This document shows, piece after piece, positions 22,864 to 26,820 of a DNA stretch of 26,820 nucleotides (its first letter is position 1; every line of letters starts with the position of its first letter). The translations under genes were made by a program, and so were the position numbers. Origin of the DNA: JANLSE01 sp038214135 (GTDB lineage Bacteria; Chloroflexota; Chloroflexia; Chloroflexales; Roseiflexaceae); contig JBBQSD010000084.1 of assembly GCA_038214135.1 (NCBI GenBank), positions 1-26,820 of the forward strand, given 5' to 3'. The notes beneath the pieces were generated by a model that was not told where the DNA came from, did no database searches, and saw only the letters and a program-made list of their open reading frames with translations.

Positions 22864-24219
22864 ATGACCGTCACGAGTGCCGTGCCCGCACCGCTTCCCG
22901 AAAGCCGCCGCGAGCAGATCGGTTGGTACTTCTATGATTGGGCCAATTCGGCCTTCTCGACAACTGTTATCACCGTTTTTCTTGGGCCATACCTGACTTC
23001 CGTTACCCGCAATGCTGCCGATTCAGGCGGGTTTGTCTACCCTCTCGGCATTCCTATTGCCGCCGCCGCATACTTTCCCTATCTCGTCTCGCTCTCTGTT
23101 TTTTTGCAGATCTTCTTCCTGCCAATTCTGGGAGCAATTGCCGATTATAGCCATCTGAAGCGCCAACTGATGGGAATCTTTGCCTATGTTGGTGCGTTTG
23201 CTACGATGGGTCTGTACTTCGTGCAGGGTGGCGCGTACCAACTTGGTGGGCTGTTGTTCGTTCTGGCAAACCTGAGCTTTGGCGCTTCGGTTGTGTTCTA
23301 TAATGCCATCCTGCCCGATATTGCCTCGCCTGATCGCCGCGATACTGTTTCATCGCAGGGTTGGGCGCTTGGCTACCTGGGTGGCGGGTTGCTGCTGCTG
23401 GTCAATCTGTTGCTGTACAACTCGGCTGAGAAATTTGGCATCTCATCTGGCGATGCAGCCCGGATCAGCATGGCCTCGGCTGGCGTCTGGTGGGCGATCT
23501 TTACGATCATTCCACTGCTGAGCATCCGCCATCGTGAATCCACCCGCCGCCTGCCCCCTGGTGAACGCTACCTCACGATTGGCTTTCGCCAGTTGCGCGA
23601 TACCTTCCGCAAGGCCAGTTCGTACCCGCAGACGCTGTTGTTTCTGGCTGGTTATTTGCTGTATAACGATGGCATTCAGACGGTGATTGCCCTGGCATCG
23701 CAATTTGGTGCGGAAGAGCTCAAGCTCGAACAATCGATTCTTATTCAGGCCATCCTCATGGTGCAGTTTGTGGCCTTCCTTGGCGCATTGGCTTTTGGTT
23801 GGCTCGCCACGCGGATCGGAGCCAAACGCGCCATTCTTGGCAGCCTGCTGATCTGGACGGCGGTTGTGATCGCGGCCTATGCGTTCGTCCAGCCAGGCCA
23901 GCCCGCCCAGTTCTTTCTGCTTGCAGCCGTGATTGCACTCGTGCTTGGTGGCAGCCAGGCACTCAGCCGCTCGGTGTTCTCGCTGATGATTCCACACGGC
24001 CAGGAAACTGAATATTTTAGTTTGTATGAGATCAGCGAACGTGGCACCAGTTGGCTTGGGCCGCTCGTCTTTGGGCTAGCACTGCAGACCACCGGTAGCT
24101 ATCGGATTGCTATTTTACTGCTGATGATCTTCTTCATTATTGGCGGCTTCTTGCTTTCTCGGGTGGATATTCGCCGAGCTGCGATTGAAGCTGGTAACCA
24201 ACCGCCCACCCGACGCTGA
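22864..24219 (+). CDS. UMF1-family MFS transporter (ATG22-like)
   Basis: 451 residues with about twelve membrane segments. The family hallmark WYFYDWANSAFSTTVITVFL sits in the first helix, and LPILGAIADYSHLKR holds the MFS loop 2-3 signature. VFYNAILPDIA and GWALGYLGGG are further UMF1 signatures, and YFSLYEISERGTSWLGPLVFG near the C-terminus is strongly conserved. Yeast Atg22 exports amino acids from the vacuole, but bacterial members have mostly unknown substrates, possibly amino acids or sugars. The ATG has AGGAG eight bases upstream. The upstream 33-bp repeats and hairpin leave no obvious promoter. Confidence 0.92.
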   Translation: MTVTSAVPAPLPESRREQIGWYFYDWANSAFSTTVITVFLGPYLTSVTRNAADSGGFVYPLGIPIAAAAYFPYLVSLSVFLQIFFLPILGAIADYSHLKRQLMGIFAYVGAFATMGLYFVQGGAYQLGGLLFVLANLSFGASVVFYNAILPDIASPDRRDTVSSQGWALGYLGGGLLLLVNLLLYNSAEKFGISSGDAARISMASAGVWWAIFTIIPLLSIRHRESTRRLPPGERYLTIGFRQLRDTFRKASSYPQTLLFLAGYLLYNDGIQTVIALASQFGAEELKLEQSILIQAILMVQFVAFLGALAFGWLATRIGAKRAILGSLLIWTAVVIAAYAFVQPGQPAQFFLLAAVIALVLGGSQALSRSVFSLMIPHGQETEYFSLYEISERGTSWLGPLVFGLALQTTGSYRIAILLLMIFFIIGGFLLSRVDIRRAAIEAGNQPPTRR

Positions 24220-24241
24220 AGCATCGGGCTCTTTCGTACGA

Positions 24242-24281
24242 AGCCTACCTTCGTAGGCTGTCTCAGGCCACGAAGGTGGCC
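24242..24281. repeat. Paired tetraloop hairpins
   Basis: Two perfect small hairpins lie six bases apart: AGCCTAC-CTTC-GTAGGCT (24242-24259) and GGCCAC-GAAG-GTGGCC (24266-24281). Their loops CTTC and GAAG are complementary, so the two could kiss. A short pyrimidine-rich stretch follows, but it is a poor terminator. Confidence 0.7.
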
Positions 24282-24324
24282 TTCTCCTGAATAATGCTCT
24301 TAGAATTAGTCGAAGGAGCTTGCT

Positions 24325-26244
24325 ATGCCGAACTGGACGCTCGAAGCACAGATTGCATACCCGCTCATCACCGAAGTTGTGCCAGCGCCAGATGGTCAAC
24401 AGATCGCCTTTTGTGTGCGCGAACCATTACAGACTGAGGATCGCAGTGAATTTCTGGTTCACCTGTTCCTGGCTGAAATACCCAGCGGGCAGATCATCCA
24501 ATTGACTTATGGCGATCACAGCGACCATACGCCACGCTGGTCGCCCGATGGTCAATATCTGGCGTTCATCTCCACACGTAGCGGGCATGCCGAACTACGG
24601 GCGATTCGAGCGAGTGGCGGTGAATCCTGGCTGCTGGCAACCATCGCAGAAACCGATATCACAGCGCCGGTGTGGTCCCGCGATGGAACCAGAATTGCCT
24701 TTCTAGCACCTGCCCCGCGTAGTGCCGAGGAAGAACGCACCCGCCGTGCCCGTGATGACGCCTACACATGGGGGCAACAGGATCGGCGTTCGCAGATATC
24801 GATTGTGCCCTTCAGTATTGCCCCACGGCCACTGCCCACGCCGCAACCAGTGACCAACACCAGCTTTCATGTGATTGGCTTCGATTGGCTGGCCGATGGT
24901 TCCGGGTTTGCCTTCACTGCCGCTTCCAGCCCCAACGCAGATTATTGGCCCGAAACCTGGCTAGCAACGATTCAGCTGACCAGCACCGAGCCGAGCCGCC
25001 TTGGCATAATCGCCTCATGGAGCGCTGCACCGAAAGTCTCGCCAGATGGCCGCACAATTGCCTGTGTTGCCAGCGATGGCGCACCTCATTGGGCCTTTGC
25101 CGCGCGGGTCGTACTCTTTCCGGTAACAGGCGAACCAGCAGCTATTCTGGCTGCTACGCCAGATGAACAGCCCGAACTGCTCGGTTGGTCGCCCGATAGT
25201 ACCATCCTGTATGTGAGCGAAGTCGAGGGCGTTGGTGCGCGGCTGTTCGCACTGCCTGCATCTGGCGCTACGCCACACCCACTTGACGGGCCTGCCATGT
25301 TTGAGCCAGCCGGGCTTGGTCTGGGCGGGCATCTGGTTGTTGCTGGTGAGGATTTCGGGACACCCAATGCGCTATACCGTATTGATGCCAATGGCGGGCC
25401 GCACGCTCATATCGCCACACTGCCACTACCAGCCGAATGGCCAGATGCCCCGCTGCCGCGTGCCGAAGTTATGCACTGGCAGAGTAGCGATGGAATGGAG
25501 ATCGAAGGAATTGTAACCTACCCACTGGTGTACGAGGAAGGCCAATCGTACCCACTGGTCGTGATCGTTCATGGCGGCCCAAGTGGTGTGTATCAGCGGG
25601 TGTTTCTTGGCAACCCTGGCGGGTACGGGCCGATCTGTGGGCTGGCTGAACAGGGCTATGCCACACTACGCGCCAATCCCCGTGGTTCCAGTGGCTATGG
25701 GCGCGCATTTCGGTTTGCCAACCAGCGCGATTGGGGTGGTGGTGATTTCCGCGATATTATGGCGGGTGTGGATGCGCTAGTTGCCCGCGGCCTGGCAGAT
25801 CCGCAGCGGCTGGCAATTATGGGCTGGAGCTATGGCGGCTTCATGTCCAGTTGGGCTATTACGCAGACCAAGCGCTTTGCAGCGGCATGTATTGGCGCGC
25901 CCGTTACCGATCCAATCAGCTTCAATGGAACCGCCGATATTCCTGGCTTCATTCCCGATTATTTCGGAGCCGAATACTGGGAGGATCTGGAAGCCTACCG
26001 CCGCCAATCACCGCTGTTGCATGTGGCTAATGTGGTGACACCTGCGCTGATTCAGCATGGCGATGCCGATATTCGTGTGCCACTCAGCCAGGGACGCCAG
26101 TTCTACGCAGCCCTGCGCCGACGTGGAATCCCCACCGAATTGGTCGTCTATCCACGCCAGGGCCATTTGTTCAGCGAACCACGCATGATCGTCGAATCGC
26201 GCAAACGTGTGTTGGTATGGCTGGAACGTTATTTGGCACGGTGA
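24325..26244 (+). CDS. S9 family peptidase (prolyl oligopeptidase / acylaminoacyl-peptidase type)
   Basis: 639 residues. The first ~370 form a TolB/PD40-like beta-propeller with repeats such as DHTPRWSPDGQYLAF, TAPVWSRDGTRIAFL and PKVSPDGRTIACV. An alpha/beta-hydrolase follows. The catalytic triad is S502 in GWSYGGFM, D582 in HGDADIRVP and H614 in RQGHLFSEP. HGGPSGVY near residue 415 forms the oxyanion hole. S9 enzymes cleave short peptides, often after proline or from acylated N-termini. There is no signal peptide, so a cytosolic peptide-recycling role is likely. The ATG has GGAG seven bases upstream. It lies about 105 bases after the UMF1 transporter on the same strand; if that imports peptides or amino acids the two could cooperate, but this is only inference. 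Confidence 0.95.
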   Translation: MPNWTLEAQIAYPLITEVVPAPDGQQIAFCVREPLQTEDRSEFLVHLFLAEIPSGQIIQLTYGDHSDHTPRWSPDGQYLAFISTRSGHAELRAIRASGGESWLLATIAETDITAPVWSRDGTRIAFLAPAPRSAEEERTRRARDDAYTWGQQDRRSQISIVPFSIAPRPLPTPQPVTNTSFHVIGFDWLADGSGFAFTAASSPNADYWPETWLATIQLTSTEPSRLGIIASWSAAPKVSPDGRTIACVASDGAPHWAFAARVVLFPVTGEPAAILAATPDEQPELLGWSPDSTILYVSEVEGVGARLFALPASGATPHPLDGPAMFEPAGLGLGGHLVVAGEDFGTPNALYRIDANGGPHAHIATLPLPAEWPDAPLPRAEVMHWQSSDGMEIEGIVTYPLVYEEGQSYPLVVIVHGGPSGVYQRVFLGNPGGYGPICGLAEQGYATLRANPRGSSGYGRAFRFANQRDWGGGDFRDIMAGVDALVARGLADPQRLAIMGWSYGGFMSSWAITQTKRFAAACIGAPVTDPISFNGTADIPGFIPDYFGAEYWEDLEAYRRQSPLLHVANVVTPALIQHGDADIRVPLSQGRQFYAALRRRGIPTELVVYPRQGHLFSEPRMIVESRKRVLVWLERYLAR

Positions 26245-26316
26245 CAAACCTGACACGGTGACATGGAGAACCTTTCACTTCAGTATCTTGCTGGTTCGTT
26301 CACCAGCTCGGATACA

Positions 26317-26820
26317 TTATTTTCGTGCGGTGATCGTCGAAATCGCTGGTTGGGCCAGGGTTCTTGGAGTTATCAGTTCACGAAACAGCTCCAGATAGCG
26401 TTGCATGGTTGCTTCCCACGAGAAATGTGTCGCACGTTCGTGTGCCGCCGCACCCATTCGCTGTGCCAACGCCCGATCCCGTGCCAGCCTGGCGATATGC
26501 CCTGCCAGTGTCTTGACATCACTCCAATCGAAGATCAGGCCACTGATATTCTCGGCCACTAGTTCCGCCGTTCCGCCAGTGCGCGTCACCACCGTTGGCA
26601 GGCCAGCCGCCATTGCCTCAAGTGTTGCAATACTCATTCCCTCACTGAACGATGGCAACACAAACACATCTGCGTGGGTATAGTATTCGGCGATCTGCTC
26701 CCGAGGAATATAGCCGCAGAAGCGAACACGCTCGGCGATATCCAATTCCTGGGCCAATGCTTCACAGGTCGCCTGCGCATCGCCCGTCCCAACCAGATCA
26801 AGTGTCACGTCAATGCCAAT
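26317..26820 (-). CDS. Family 4 glycosyltransferase, C-terminal part (cut by window edge)
   Basis: The last ~167 residues; the frame stays open through position 26820, so the N-terminal acceptor domain lies outside the window. GT4 features are visible: LVGTGDA at the start of the C-terminal Rossmann domain, VRFCGYIPREQIAEYYTHADVFVLPS, and the E-x7-E nucleotide-sugar motif around SEGMSIATLEAMAAGLPTV. TGGTAELV contacts the donor phosphate in relatives. The family transfers sugars from nucleotide-sugar donors, often in exopolysaccharide or glycolipid synthesis. It converges with the S9 peptidase gene, leaving 72 bases that hold only a short GCTGGT/ACCAGC stem (26290-26307) and no good terminator. 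Confidence 0.92.
   Translation of the reverse strand: MGIDVTLDLVGTGDAQATCEALAQELDIAERVRFCGYIPREQIAEYYTHADVFVLPSFSEGMSIATLEAMAAGLPTVVTRTGGTAELVAENISGLIFDWSDVKTLAGHIARLARDRALAQRMGAAAHERATHFSWEATMQRYLELFRELITPRTLAQPAISTITARK

Noticed and set aside
26237..26263. CACGGTGACA direct repeat at the S9 gene end as an attachment site
   Set aside because: A ten-base repeat 17 bases apart with no integrase or mobile gene nearby is likely chance or slippage.

Overview
The window looks like chromosomal core DNA of a Chloroflexota bacterium, probably class Chloroflexia. This placement rests on gene content and style: a bacterial alpha-2-macroglobulin with SbsA-type Ig domains, a lipoprotein with a Thr-Pro-Ala linker, a TadZ/TadA ATPase pair, a UMF1 transporter, HEAT-repeat proteins and moderately GC-rich codon use. 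I cannot confirm it without a database search. I see no phage, insertion sequence, CRISPR array or plasmid gene. The genes are intact; only the two window edges cut features (5S rRNA on the left, a GT4 glycosyltransferase on the right).

Layout. 1-189: the 3' end of a 5S rRNA, six bases, then an initiator tRNA-fMet and a strong terminator, i.e. the tail of an rRNA operon. 247-394: a minus-strand tRNA-Leu(UAG) with its own promoter and terminator. 501-4564 (minus): tadZ/cpaE, tadA/cpaF and a membrane-anchored VWA protein. 4756-5580: a consensus promoter, a leader carrying a 12-codon reading frame that ends right before a terminator hairpin, and a protein made of two SWIM zinc-finger repeats. 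5626-6345: a glycerophosphodiester phosphodiesterase.

6352-10019 (plus): rplS behind a consensus promoter and a terminator-like leader hairpin, then a SAM methyltransferase, rnhB, a helical-repeat protein and a PfkB sugar kinase. The methyltransferase, rnhB and helical-repeat genes abut or overlap, so they are probably co-transcribed. 10026-15325: a 1748-residue macroglobulin-like secreted or anchored protein whose thioester motif is missing. 15411-16649: a HEAT-repeat protein behind another promoter plus terminator-like leader. 16658-16747: palindromic repeats between convergent genes.

16749-19750 (minus): a lipoprotein, shikimate kinase and a polytopic GT-C-like membrane protein. 19971-22692 (plus): a THUMP methyltransferase, then enoyl-CoA hydratase and sfsA joined by a GTGA overlap. 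22702-22827: 33-bp tandem repeats and a 17-bp perfect hairpin. 22864-26244: a UMF1-family transporter and an S9 prolyl-oligopeptidase-like peptidase. 26317 to the end: a partial glycosyltransferase.

The most interesting signal is regulatory. Three plus-strand genes (SWIM protein, rplS, HEAT protein) each have a recognisable promoter, a leader of roughly 75-190 nt containing a GC-rich hairpin followed by a U-run, and only then the ribosome binding site. This suggests transcription attenuation or promoter-proximal small RNAs. The SWIM leader, with its candidate leader peptide, is the strongest case.
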